A DNA stretch of 64,000 nucleotides from Lachnospiraceae bacterium UBA3633. Lineage in GTDB: Bacteria; Bacillota; Clostridia; Lachnospirales; Lachnospiraceae. The stretch is from positions 1-64,000 of the forward strand of contig DFKY01000003.1 in NCBI GenBank assembly GCA_002374095.1, read 5' to 3'. Each line of letters starts with the position of its first letter. The first letter of the stretch is position 1. Positions 50,617-59,050 of this stretch are shown here, in pieces. The notes beneath the pieces were generated by a model that had not been told where the DNA came from, searched no databases, and was given only the letters and a program-made list of their open reading frames with translations. Both the position numbers and the translations under genes were made by a program.

Positions 50617-51828
50617 TTATTTATCAGTTAAACACTCAATGCCAGGAAGTGGCTCACCTTTTAAGAAATCAAGTGTAGCACCGCCACCAGTAGATACGTG
50701 AGTCATCTTAGATGCGAGTTTAAATTGATTTACTGCAGAAGCTGAATCGCCACCGCCAACTATAGTTACTGTGTCTTTAAGAAGCGACATTTGTTTTGCT
50801 ATACAATAAGTTCCTACCGCATACTTTTGATTTTCAAAAAGTCCTACAGGTCCGTTCCAAAGTATAGTTTTAGCTTTCATCATATGCTTAAGCATAGTGC
50901 GGATAGTTTCAGGACCAGCATCATACCCAGAATAATTCTTATCAAAATGCTTTAGATCCATGACCTTTGCTTCTACATTAGGATTAGTTATAGGATTTGG
51001 GAAATCTTTTGCTGCTACACAGTCTACAGGAAGCACAAGTTCTTTTCCAAGCTTTTTCGCCTTTTCAACCATCTGCATGCAGTAATCAATCTTTGATTCA
51101 TCAAGCATTGACTTTCCTATCTCATATCCAAAGCCTTTCATGAAAGTATATGACATACCTCCACCGATTATGACTACATCTGATCTATCAAGAGCTTTAT
51201 CTATAACTTTAAGTTTATCTGCTATCTTCGATCCACCAAGTATTGTCACGAAAGGCCTCTTTGGTTTTTCTATATAATTGCAAAGCTTATCAATCTCTGC
51301 TTTTATAAGGAAACCACCTACAGATACTGGCACAAACTTTGATACACCATAAGTTGATGAGTGAGCTCTATGGCAAGTACCAAATGCATCATTGACAAAT
51401 ATATCTGCGAGTGATGCAAGCTCTTTAGAGAATGAATCTTCATTTTTTGATTCTTCATCTCTCCATCTTGTATTTTGAAGTAACGCAATCTGACCATTTT
51501 TAAGTTTAGAAACTTCGCTCACTACACTATCATCTACAACTCTATCACTATTGATAAATTTTATAGGCATCTTACATGCTTTTGACAACGCTTTACATAC
51601 AGGAGCTATGTCCTGTCTTTTTTCTGGTTTACCAAGGTGAGAGCAGATAACCACCTTCGCTCCATGTGTAGCAAGATACTTTATAGTAGGAACTGATGCT
51701 CTAATTCTCTGATCATCTATAATCTTACCATCAATTATAGGTACATTAAGATCACATCTTAAAAGTACTCTTTTTCCTTTTACATTTACATCTTCGATAG
51801 TCTTTTTATTAAACTTATTTTTAGCCAT
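50617..51828 (-). CDS. pgk: Phosphoglycerate kinase
   Basis: 403 residues, glycolytic ATP-forming enzyme. RCDLNVPIIDGKIIDDQRI (about 24-42), SHLGKP (about 62), GTCHRAHSST (about 166), GGSKIADKLKVI (about 204) and the nucleotide end GGGDSASAVNQF (about 376) are conserved. It is 13 nt behind gap, as often in Firmicutes, and precedes the repeat cluster and lepA. Confidence 0.97.
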   Translation of the reverse strand: MAKNKFNKKTIEDVNVKGKRVLLRCDLNVPIIDGKIIDDQRIRASVPTIKYLATHGAKVVICSHLGKPEKRQDIAPVCKALSKACKMPIKFINSDRVVDDSVVSEVSKLKNGQIALLQNTRWRDEESKNEDSFSKELASLADIFVNDAFGTCHRAHSSTYGVSKFVPVSVGGFLIKAEIDKLCNYIEKPKRPFVTILGGSKIADKLKVIDKALDRSDVVIIGGGMSYTFMKGFGYEIGKSMLDESKIDYCMQMVEKAKKLGKELVLPVDCVAAKDFPNPITNPNVEAKVMDLKHFDKNYSGYDAGPETIRTMLKHMMKAKTILWNGPVGLFENQKYAVGTYCIAKQMSLLKDTVTIVGGGDSASAVNQFKLASKMTHVSTGGGATLDFLKGEPLPGIECLTDK

Positions 51829-51841
51829 GTCATTACCCCTT

Positions 51842-52861
51842 TTATTTTATTAACTTAGCAAAATATTTTCCAGTTCTAATCATCTGAGATGTATATGAAT
51901 TTTCATTGTCATACCAAGAAACTGTCATCACTTCATATAAGTCATCACTTACTTTATTGACCATGGTTTGAGTTGCGTCAAAAAGTGAACCATAAGTCAT
52001 ACCTACTATATCGCTTGATACAAGTTCTTCTTCTGTATATCCAAAGCTTTCATTTGAAGCTTTCTTCATAACTTCATTGATCTTTTCTTTTGTTATATCT
52101 TTTCCTTCAACAACTGCAAAAAGCATAGTTGTAGATCCTGCAGGGGTTGGTACTCTTTGAGCTGAACCTATAAGTTTTCCATTTAACTCTGGTATAACAA
52201 GTCCTATAGCTTTAGCTGCCCCAGTTGAGTTTGGTACTATACTAAGTGCTGCCGCACGAGCACGACGAAGATCACCTTTCTTATGTGGTCCATCAAGAAG
52301 CATCTGATCAGGTGTATAAGCATGTATTGTAGACATGATTCCTGACTTTATAGGATATGCTTTATTGAGTGCATTTGCCATTGGTGCAAGGCAATTAGTA
52401 GTGCAAGATGCTGCAGATATAATCTGGTCATCTTTTGATAGTATCTCATGATTTACATTATAAACGATAGTCTTTAAATCGTTTCCTGCAGGAGCATTGA
52501 TAACTACATGTTTTGCTCCAGCATTGATGTGTGCCATAGCCTTATCCTTACTTGCATACACTCCAGAGCATTCAAAGACTACATCTACATCGAGTTTTCC
52601 CCAAGGAAGATTATTGGCATCTTTTTCACTATAAATCTTAATAGTAGTTCCTTTTACAGTGATGCTATCATCAGAGCTTGACACTTCATCAGCATATTTG
52701 TAGCGTCCTTGTGTAGAATCATACTTGAGAAGATGAGCAAGCATCTTTGGTTCAGTTAAATCATTGAGTGCTACCACTTCAAAATCCTTATCGTCAAAAA
52801 TTTGACGAAATGCTAGACGACCTATTCGTCCAAATCCATTAATTGCAACTTTTACAGCCAT
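51842..52861 (-). CDS. gap: Glyceraldehyde-3-phosphate dehydrogenase
   Basis: 339 residues. NAD-binding INGFGRIGRLAFR (1-20), catalytic cysteine in SAASCTTNCLAP (about 152-163), HAYTPDQMLLDGPHKKGDLRRARAAALSIVPNSTGAA (about 180-216), and the C-terminal VSWYDNENSYTSQMI. Standard glycolytic, type I, NAD-type enzyme. GGAGG precedes its ATG. It is followed closely by pgk and preceded by the Na/Pi gene (about 30 nt), with no terminator between. Confidence 0.97.
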   Translation of the reverse strand: MAVKVAINGFGRIGRLAFRQIFDDKDFEVVALNDLTEPKMLAHLLKYDSTQGRYKYADEVSSSDDSITVKGTTIKIYSEKDANNLPWGKLDVDVVFECSGVYASKDKAMAHINAGAKHVVINAPAGNDLKTIVYNVNHEILSKDDQIISAASCTTNCLAPMANALNKAYPIKSGIMSTIHAYTPDQMLLDGPHKKGDLRRARAAALSIVPNSTGAAKAIGLVIPELNGKLIGSAQRVPTPAGSTTMLFAVVEGKDITKEKINEVMKKASNESFGYTEEELVSSDIVGMTYGSLFDATQTMVNKVSDDLYEVMTVSWYDNENSYTSQMIRTGKYFAKLIK

Positions 52862-52890
52862 ATTATTTCCTCCAAAATTTTATAATTATC

Positions 52891-54591
52891 TTAATATTTT
52901 TTATCAAGCACAACTTTTTTACTTATTTCAGCTTCAGTATAATCAGCAAGGTTATTGGCATGATCTGTAACCCTTTCAAGATTGCCTATGATATCAAGAA
53001 AAACAATTCCTGCTATAGTATTGCATTCACCACTACTCATTCTTTTTATATGATTATCACGGTATATGTCTTCAAGATCATCTACTTCTTCTTCATATTT
53101 TCTAACTTCAGCAAGTGCTTCTTTATCTTTTTCATTAATACATTTTATAGCACACTCAACTGATTTTAGAGTAATTGACATGATATTGTCCATTTCTTTC
53201 TGTCCACTTTCAGAAAACTTCACTTCATAATTCATCATTTGCTCGGCATTTTCAGATATGTTTTCTGCATGATCACCTATTCTCTCTATATCACTACATA
53301 TAGACATGAGATGCTCTATCTCTACATGTTCTTCATCACTTAAACTTAGATTATTGATGTCAGCAAGGTAACTTACGAGTATATCAGTGGTTTTATCTAT
53401 CTGCTCTTCATGCGTAACCACCTCACGAATCAATTCTTCATTTCTATCTTTCAATATAAGGTTTACTGCTCTTTTTAGATTTTTCAAAGTATAATTGGCA
53501 TAAAATACTATCTCGCGTCTTACTGTGGATATAGCAAGTGCTGGTTGGTTGAGTATACGCTTATCAAGTATAGCTTGCGTCTTCTCTGATAGATTAAAGT
53601 CTTCTTCCTCCTCAGTAGCTGTATCTGGTATTATCTTTTTAGTCATACTTACCATCATATTAGAGAAAGGAAGTAAAATTGCAGTATTGGCTAAATTAAA
53701 TCCTGTATGAAACAATGATATCTCAAAAAGCGAAATCCGCGTAGCGAGCATATCTTTAAGAAGTGGATAAAATATAAGTACTACTACTGAAAATATAAGT
53801 CCACCTATCACATTGAAGAGTAGATGCAGAAGTGCTGTCCTTTTACCATTTTTACTACTATTCGCTGATGATATAATAGTGGTTACACAGGTTCCCACAT
53901 TTTGCCCAACTGTTATAAAGCATGCGGCACCTTTTGATACAGAACCCGCAAGAGCTAAAGTCTGAAGTATAGACACTGATGCAGTAGAACTTGAAAGAAT
54001 GACTGTTACTATCATACCTACAAGTATAGCAAGCACAGGATTTCTTCCTAAAATTTCAAAAGCGTCACTAAAAACTTTTGATTTTGAATATGGTAACACA
54101 CCTCCAGACATAAGTGTAAGTCCTATGAAAAGGAGTCCGATCCCCACAAATATATTAGCTGAAGTCTTTGTCTTCTCTTTCTTTGTAAATACAACTATTA
54201 AACTACTTATCCCGAAAACTATAGGAGCAAAAAAATCCGGTTTAAAAATCTCTACAGCAGATCCAAGTTCTGCAAGAGCTATAATCCAAGCAGTAACGGT
54301 AGTACCAATATTTGCACCCATTATGACGCCTACTGCTTCATTTAATTTCATAAGTCCAGCATTTACAAAACCAACTACCATCACTGTAGTTGCTGCACTA
54401 CTATGCATTACTATAGTAACTAAAGCACCAACCAAGATTCCCATAAATTTATTGGCTGTAAGAAATTTTAAAACATTTGCAAGCTTTGGTCCCGCTACTT
54501 TTTGTAATCCCTCTGACATGATCTTCATGCCATAGAGAAACATTCCTACTCCACCGATAAATGTAAAAATATTACGAAAATGATCTATCAT
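52891..54591 (-). CDS. Na/Pi cotransporter family protein (NptA/YjbB-like)
   Basis: 566 residues. Two repeated membrane halves with QSS-like motifs (IVMHSSAATTVMVVGF about 60-75 and VILSSSTASVSILQTLALAGS about 198-218) typical of type II Na-phosphate symporters, GANIGTTVTAW, and a C-terminal PhoU-like helical cytoplasmic domain (about 360-566). It should import or balance phosphate; the PhoU-like domain may regulate it. It overlaps the mrp stop by four bases (ATGA), so it belongs with mrp, gap and pgk. Confidence 0.93.
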   Translation of the reverse strand: MIDHFRNIFTFIGGVGMFLYGMKIMSEGLQKVAGPKLANVLKFLTANKFMGILVGALVTIVMHSSAATTVMVVGFVNAGLMKLNEAVGVIMGANIGTTVTAWIIALAELGSAVEIFKPDFFAPIVFGISSLIVVFTKKEKTKTSANIFVGIGLLFIGLTLMSGGVLPYSKSKVFSDAFEILGRNPVLAILVGMIVTVILSSSTASVSILQTLALAGSVSKGAACFITVGQNVGTCVTTIISSANSSKNGKRTALLHLLFNVIGGLIFSVVVLIFYPLLKDMLATRISLFEISLFHTGFNLANTAILLPFSNMMVSMTKKIIPDTATEEEEDFNLSEKTQAILDKRILNQPALAISTVRREIVFYANYTLKNLKRAVNLILKDRNEELIREVVTHEEQIDKTTDILVSYLADINNLSLSDEEHVEIEHLMSICSDIERIGDHAENISENAEQMMNYEVKFSESGQKEMDNIMSITLKSVECAIKCINEKDKEALAEVRKYEEEVDDLEDIYRDNHIKRMSSGECNTIAGIVFLDIIGNLERVTDHANNLADYTEAEISKKVVLDKKY

Positions 54592-55421
54592 TTAACAAGC
54601 TCCGATAATTTATTTAATACATCATCAAGTTCAACCATATCTATATCTTCTATCATACCTTCATCTACCATTTTCGAATACTCGACTCTCATAGGTAGTT
54701 TAGCCAGTACTACTGTGTCATTCTCATCTACTACTTTGTTTATCTTGCTCTTACCAAAGATTTCAATCTTCGTATCACAATTTGGGCACACTACATATGA
54801 CATGTTTTCTATGACACCCATTATATTTATGTCCATCTTGTCAGCCATATTTATAGACTTACTTACTATCATTGATACAAGGTCTTGAGGTGATGTCACG
54901 ATAATTACTTTATCAATAGGTATAGATTGATATACAGTGAGTGGCACATCACCAGTTCCTGGTGGCATGTCAATAAAAAGATAATCAAGGTCTCCCCAAT
55001 TTACTTCATTATAAAACTGTTGTATAACTCCTGATACAAGAGTTCCTCTATATATTATAGGGTCTTTATCATCTTCAAGCAAAAGATTAGACGACATAAC
55101 TTTAATACCAAGTCTTGTCACTTTAGGCAACATAAGATTATTTTCATCAGCAATTATATTTTTTTCTATAATTCCAAAAGACTTTGGGATTGATGGTCCT
55201 AAGATATCTGCATCAAGAATACCTACTTTAAAATCTTTTTTTTGTAAACCAGATGCAAGAAGTGATGTGACAAAAGATTTGCCAACTCCACCTTTACCAG
55301 ATGAAACTCCAATGATTTTTTTAATTTTGCAACCAGCGCCAAGCTTAAGTTTTGATATGTTCGCGTCTTTACTGCCGCAAGACATACCACAAGTATCACA
55401 ATTATGTGTACACTCGTCCAT
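54588..55421 (-). CDS. mrp: Mrp/NBP35-type Fe-S carrier ATPase
   Basis: 277 residues. N-terminal CTHNCDTCGMSCGS (about 4-17) is a cysteine cluster of the NBP35 kind, then deviant Walker A GVSSGKGGVGKSFV (about 38-51), DADILGPSIPK and YLFIDMPPGTGD; a CPNC (about 211) near the end. It carries or inserts Fe-S clusters in the cytosol. The N-terminal Cys cluster is more typical of NBP35 than of bacterial Mrp. It is first in its operon and has a promoter that shares its -35 with the divergent lysR. Confidence 0.93.
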   Translation of the reverse strand: MDECTHNCDTCGMSCGSKDANISKLKLGAGCKIKKIIGVSSGKGGVGKSFVTSLLASGLQKKDFKVGILDADILGPSIPKSFGIIEKNIIADENNLMLPKVTRLGIKVMSSNLLLEDDKDPIIYRGTLVSGVIQQFYNEVNWGDLDYLFIDMPPGTGDVPLTVYQSIPIDKVIIVTSPQDLVSMIVSKSINMADKMDINIMGVIENMSYVVCPNCDTKIEIFGKSKINKVVDENDTVVLAKLPMRVEYSKMVDEGMIEDIDMVELDDVLNKLSELVK

Positions 55422-55445
55422 ATCTACCCTCCATTACATATCTTA

Positions 55446-55474
55446 ATTATACTATATTAAAAAATATTTTACAA
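55446..55474 (-). promoter_or_regulatory. Promoter of mrp, sharing its -35 with lysR
   Basis: TTGTAA (55469-55474) and TATAAT (55446-55451) at 17-bp spacing, minus strand. The -35 hexamer is the reverse complement of the lysR -35. Confidence 0.72.
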
Positions 55475-55496
55475 CATTAAAAAAAAGTGCTAAAAT
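55469..55496 (+). promoter_or_regulatory. Promoter of lysR, sharing its -35 with mrp
   Basis: TTACAA (55469-55474) and TAAAAT (55491-55496), 16-bp spacing, plus strand, about 32 nt before the lysR ATG. Confidence 0.65.
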
Positions 55497-55527
55497 ATGA
55501 ATTAGGCATTTATTAACGGAGGAACAT

Positions 55528-56427
55528 ATGCAACAGTCACTTACACAATATAAAACGTTTTATGAAGTAGCAAAATCAGAAAATGTCTCAAAAGCATCAA
55601 GAGTTCTTCTCATATCACAGCCTGCCGTATCAAAATCCATCAAAAAACTTGAAGAATCCTTAGGAGTAAAGCTCTTTGACAGGACTACAATTGGCTTAAA
55701 TCTTACCGCCGAAGGAAAGCTTTTGTATGAGCATCTAACCCAGGCTTTTAACAATATTACAGACGCCGAGTTAAAGCTCAAGACATTTAGCAATATCAAC
55801 TTTGGTCATATAAGGATAGGTGCATCTCAAAGTCTTATAAAGCATCTACTCATGTCATATATAAGTATATATGCTCGCGAGTACCCCAATATCAGGCTTT
55901 CTGTATCCACGATGCACACCAACAAATGCTTTGAAAAATTGACAGAAAAGAAAATTGACCTTGCCTTTTTACATAAGAGTTCGAAAAATTACAAAGAAAT
56001 CGAATATGTGTCACTACTTGATATACACTACTGCTTTGTAGCTTCAAAAGAATACATATCGTACTTTTCTAAGATTTTCAAAGATGATCCAGATTATTTT
56101 GCAAATGGTAATATACTTCTACTTGACAAAAAGAATACCACCCGCGATTATATAGATAAAATCTTTGACACTCATAAAATCATACCACGACAAATCATGG
56201 AAGTTAATAATACCGAAACTATGATTGACTTTGCAAAAAATGGTGTAGGTATAGCTTGTGTCGTAGAAGAATTCATACAAGATGAACTTGATAAAAAACA
56301 ACTTGTAAAGCTACCGATCAAATTCAAGATTCCAAAGTATTCAGTAGGCTATGCTTACAACAAAACCAACATTAGTAAAGAATTATCTGATTTCTTAAAT
56401 GTCATAAATACAGGTAAAAAAAAGTAA
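55528..56427 (+). CDS. LysR family transcriptional regulator
   Basis: 299 residues. An N-terminal winged helix (about 1-65: TFYEVAKSENVSKASRVLLISQPAVSKSIKKLEESLGVKLFDR) and a periplasmic-binding-like effector domain (about 90-295). GGAGG precedes its ATG. It is transcribed away from mrp, from a promoter whose -35 overlaps that of mrp, so it may control itself and mrp/Na-Pi/gap/pgk. The effector cannot be read from the sequence. Confidence 0.95.
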   Translation: MQQSLTQYKTFYEVAKSENVSKASRVLLISQPAVSKSIKKLEESLGVKLFDRTTIGLNLTAEGKLLYEHLTQAFNNITDAELKLKTFSNINFGHIRIGASQSLIKHLLMSYISIYAREYPNIRLSVSTMHTNKCFEKLTEKKIDLAFLHKSSKNYKEIEYVSLLDIHYCFVASKEYISYFSKIFKDDPDYFANGNILLLDKKNTTRDYIDKIFDTHKIIPRQIMEVNNTETMIDFAKNGVGIACVVEEFIQDELDKKQLVKLPIKFKIPKYSVGYAYNKTNISKELSDFLNVINTGKKK

Positions 56428-56459
56428 ATAAGCTATAAGAATTAACTTGGAGGTATACT

Positions 56460-57008
56460 ATGGATAAATATCATAAGGTTACATTTAATGGAAAAGAGTT
56501 CTCTCTTCCAAAAGCAGGTATCGGCGATAACAAATATGTGGCAGTTTTTGACCCATATGCAGATGCTGATATGAGCAGATCGGCAGCACATGACCTATAT
56601 GAAAAGATTAAAGAAAAGAACTTAAATAATGTAGATGTTGTCATTTCTGCAGAAGTAAAAGGTGCCGCTATAGCTCAACGTATAGCAGACCTTTGCAATA
56701 CCAATCTTCTTATATTTAGAAAAAAAATTAAAATCAATTTTGAAGAACCTGTGATAGCACATGTAAAAACATTTACATCCGGCACAAACCAACTATTTAT
56801 TGATAAAAAAAGTCTTATGAAATACTCTGGAAAGACAGCGCTCTTTGTAGATGATGTAATCTCTACAGGATCAACTATCAATGCTATAAAAGATGTCTTA
56901 AAAGAATATAATATAAGTGTACTTGCATACTGCTGTGTATTCAAGGAAAGTAATGATGTACATGACGAACTCGTCTATGTAGATACTCTCCCTATCTTTA
57001 CTGATTAA
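56460..57008 (+). CDS. Phosphoribosyltransferase family protein
   Basis: 182 residues, type I PRTase fold. TALFVDDVISTGSTINAIKDVL (about 122-143) is the PRPP-binding motif, and VDVVISAEVKGAAIAQRIADL (about 58-78) precedes it, as in adenine/xanthine PRTases. It salvages a purine or acts as a regulator; which cannot be told. It follows lysR by 33 nt and is likely co-transcribed. Confidence 0.9.
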   Translation: MDKYHKVTFNGKEFSLPKAGIGDNKYVAVFDPYADADMSRSAAHDLYEKIKEKNLNNVDVVISAEVKGAAIAQRIADLCNTNLLIFRKKIKINFEEPVIAHVKTFTSGTNQLFIDKKSLMKYSGKTALFVDDVISTGSTINAIKDVLKEYNISVLAYCCVFKESNDVHDELVYVDTLPIFTD

Positions 57009-57022
57009 TATCAATAATATAA

Positions 57023-57050
57023 AAAAAGAACCAATCATCTGGTTCTTTTT
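57023..57050. terminator. Bidirectional terminator between convergent genes
   Basis: AAAAAGAACCA (57023-57033) and TGGTTCTTTTT (57040-57050), 6-nt loop, flanked by A and T runs, between the plus-strand PRTase gene and the minus-strand ABC exporter gene. Confidence 0.9.
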
Positions 57051-57058
57051 TTTATTTT

Positions 57059-58948
57059 CTAATCTATCTCTATCTTCCCAGTATATAGTTCATAATATCG
57101 ACCTTTCTTTTCAAGAAGAGATTCATGATTGCCTCTTTCAATAATTCTTCCATCTTCCATAACCATGATGACATCTGCATCACGTATAGTTGATAATCTA
57201 TGAGCAATAATAAAAACTGTCCTTCCTTTCATAAGACCATTCATACCTTTCTCGACAAGCTTTTCTGTTCTTGTATCTATACTTGATGTTGCTTCATCAA
57301 GAATTAAGCATGGAGGATTTGCTACTGCGGCTCGTGCTATTGATATAAGTTGTTTTTGTCCTTGAGAAAGTCCACCTGCATCACCATTTATCATAGTATC
57401 ATAGCCATCTGGAAGCATGTCAATAAAGGCATCTGCATAGACAAGTTTCGCTGCCTCTATACACTCTTCATCTGTCGCAGATAATTTGCCATAACGAATG
57501 TTTTCCATAATAGTTCCAGTAAAAAGATTTACATCCTGAAGCACTACTGCAAATGACTCTCTTAAATCTTTTTTCTTTATGTCTTTTACATCTATTCCAT
57601 CATAAGTAATAGTGCCACTATCTACCTCATAAAATCTATTGATAAGATTTGTTATTGTTGTCTTTCCTGCACCTGTTGCTCCTACAAGTGCTACTTTTTC
57701 GCCACGACCAGCATAGACATTTATATCTTTTAAGATCTCTTTGCCTTTCACATATGAAAAATTGATGTCGGTTAGTACTATATTACCTACAAGTGGAATA
57801 GTCTCTCTTTCGCCAGATTTAAGTTCATTTTCATCATTCACCCATTCCCACTCATTATCGCTCTTCTTAACCAAGGTATATGTCCCATTATCTATCTCCA
57901 CATCAGTATCAAGTAAATCAAAGATTCTTTCTGCTCCTGACATACTTTGTGTAATAAATGGAACTTGTCCACTAAGCTCTGCTATAAGGCCTGTAAAAGT
58001 CTTTGTGAAGGTCATAAAAGATGATATAGTCCCTATAGTTAAAGTATTTACTCCAAATATTGAATAATTGGGAACTCCATATAAAAGCATGGTTCCTCCA
58101 GCAAATGCTATAAGTACATACATTATATTGCCAAGACTATTCATACATGGCATAAGAATATTACTTAAAGTATCTGCTTTTGACACCGCCTCCCCCCACA
58201 TAGCATTTTTCTTTGCAAACTCTTTTATATTTCTCTCTTCATAGCAATATACTTTTACTTCCTTTGCCCCAAGCACCATCTCTTCTACATAAGTATTTAG
58301 ATCACTAATTGATTTTTGTGTTTGTCTATAGGCTTTAAATGATCTTGCTCCTGCCCATTTTGTAAAAAGAAACATGACAATACACATAAATACCACAACT
58401 ACAATGAGATTGATACTTAATGTCAGCATGCTTATGAATATAAGTGCAAATGTAAGTATTCCTTTTATAGTTTCAGGAAGTGCCTGTGATATAACTTGCC
58501 TAAAAGTATCAAGGTCATTGGTATACTTTGACATTATATCTCCAGCCTTATTGGTATCAAAATATTTTATAGGGAAATGTTGCATCTTACCATACATTTG
58601 CTCACGCATATCACGAAGTATGCCATTTGAAAGTTTTACCATAAGGTACCGATACAAGAAAGAAAGTATAGCTGATACAAAAAGTATAATTGCAAAAATA
58701 AGTATAGCATGAGCAAGCGGAGTAAAATCTACTTGCTCTTTTTCATAAGAAAGCATAGGTGTTATATAATCATCAATTACTACTTTCAAAAATAAACTTA
58801 TAGTTATATTAACTATAGTTGTAGCAACTATGCCAAAGCCAATCAAAAGAAGTCTTATCCTATGTTCTAGGATACGACCTATAAGACGTCTAAATGTGCC
58901 TTTCTTAACTTTTTTTACGGGTGCTCCCGTCATTCTTCTTGGTGACAT
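57059..58948 (-). CDS. ABC exporter, consensus half of a heterodimer
   Basis: 629 residues: six transmembrane segments (about 30-320), then an ABC domain. Walker A GATGAGKTTITNLI (about 430), Q-loop VVLQDVNL, signature LSQGQKQLIS, Walker B CLILDEATSSID with the catalytic Glu, and H-loop IIAHRLST. The signature has Gln for the second Gly, consistent with forming the degenerate site of the partner. The neighbouring gene has the opposite pattern, so the two make an asymmetric exporter of lipids, peptides or drugs. It follows the partner after a 102-nt gap holding repeats. Confidence 0.93.
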   Translation of the reverse strand: MSPRRMTGAPVKKVKKGTFRRLIGRILEHRIRLLLIGFGIVATTIVNITISLFLKVVIDDYITPMLSYEKEQVDFTPLAHAILIFAIILFVSAILSFLYRYLMVKLSNGILRDMREQMYGKMQHFPIKYFDTNKAGDIMSKYTNDLDTFRQVISQALPETIKGILTFALIFISMLTLSINLIVVVVFMCIVMFLFTKWAGARSFKAYRQTQKSISDLNTYVEEMVLGAKEVKVYCYEERNIKEFAKKNAMWGEAVSKADTLSNILMPCMNSLGNIMYVLIAFAGGTMLLYGVPNYSIFGVNTLTIGTISSFMTFTKTFTGLIAELSGQVPFITQSMSGAERIFDLLDTDVEIDNGTYTLVKKSDNEWEWVNDENELKSGERETIPLVGNIVLTDINFSYVKGKEILKDINVYAGRGEKVALVGATGAGKTTITNLINRFYEVDSGTITYDGIDVKDIKKKDLRESFAVVLQDVNLFTGTIMENIRYGKLSATDEECIEAAKLVYADAFIDMLPDGYDTMINGDAGGLSQGQKQLISIARAAVANPPCLILDEATSSIDTRTEKLVEKGMNGLMKGRTVFIIAHRLSTIRDADVIMVMEDGRIIERGNHESLLEKKGRYYELYTGKIEID

Positions 58949-58961
58949 ATGTTAAATTATG

Positions 58962-59049
58962 CTCGCATAACTCGCGACTACGATTATGCGGTCGAAAACT
59001 ATTCTTGCATGTGTAAAATCTATTCTTGTATGGGCGAGCTATGCGAGTC
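58962..59049. repeat. Degenerate palindromic repeats between the exporter genes
   Basis: Copies of the GCTCGCATAACTCGC type (58962-58977) and GGGCGAGCTATGCGAGTCC (59032-59050), with a short tandem CTATTCTTGYATG between them. They fill the 102-nt gap between the two half-exporter genes. Confidence 0.75.
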
Positions 59050-59050
59050 C

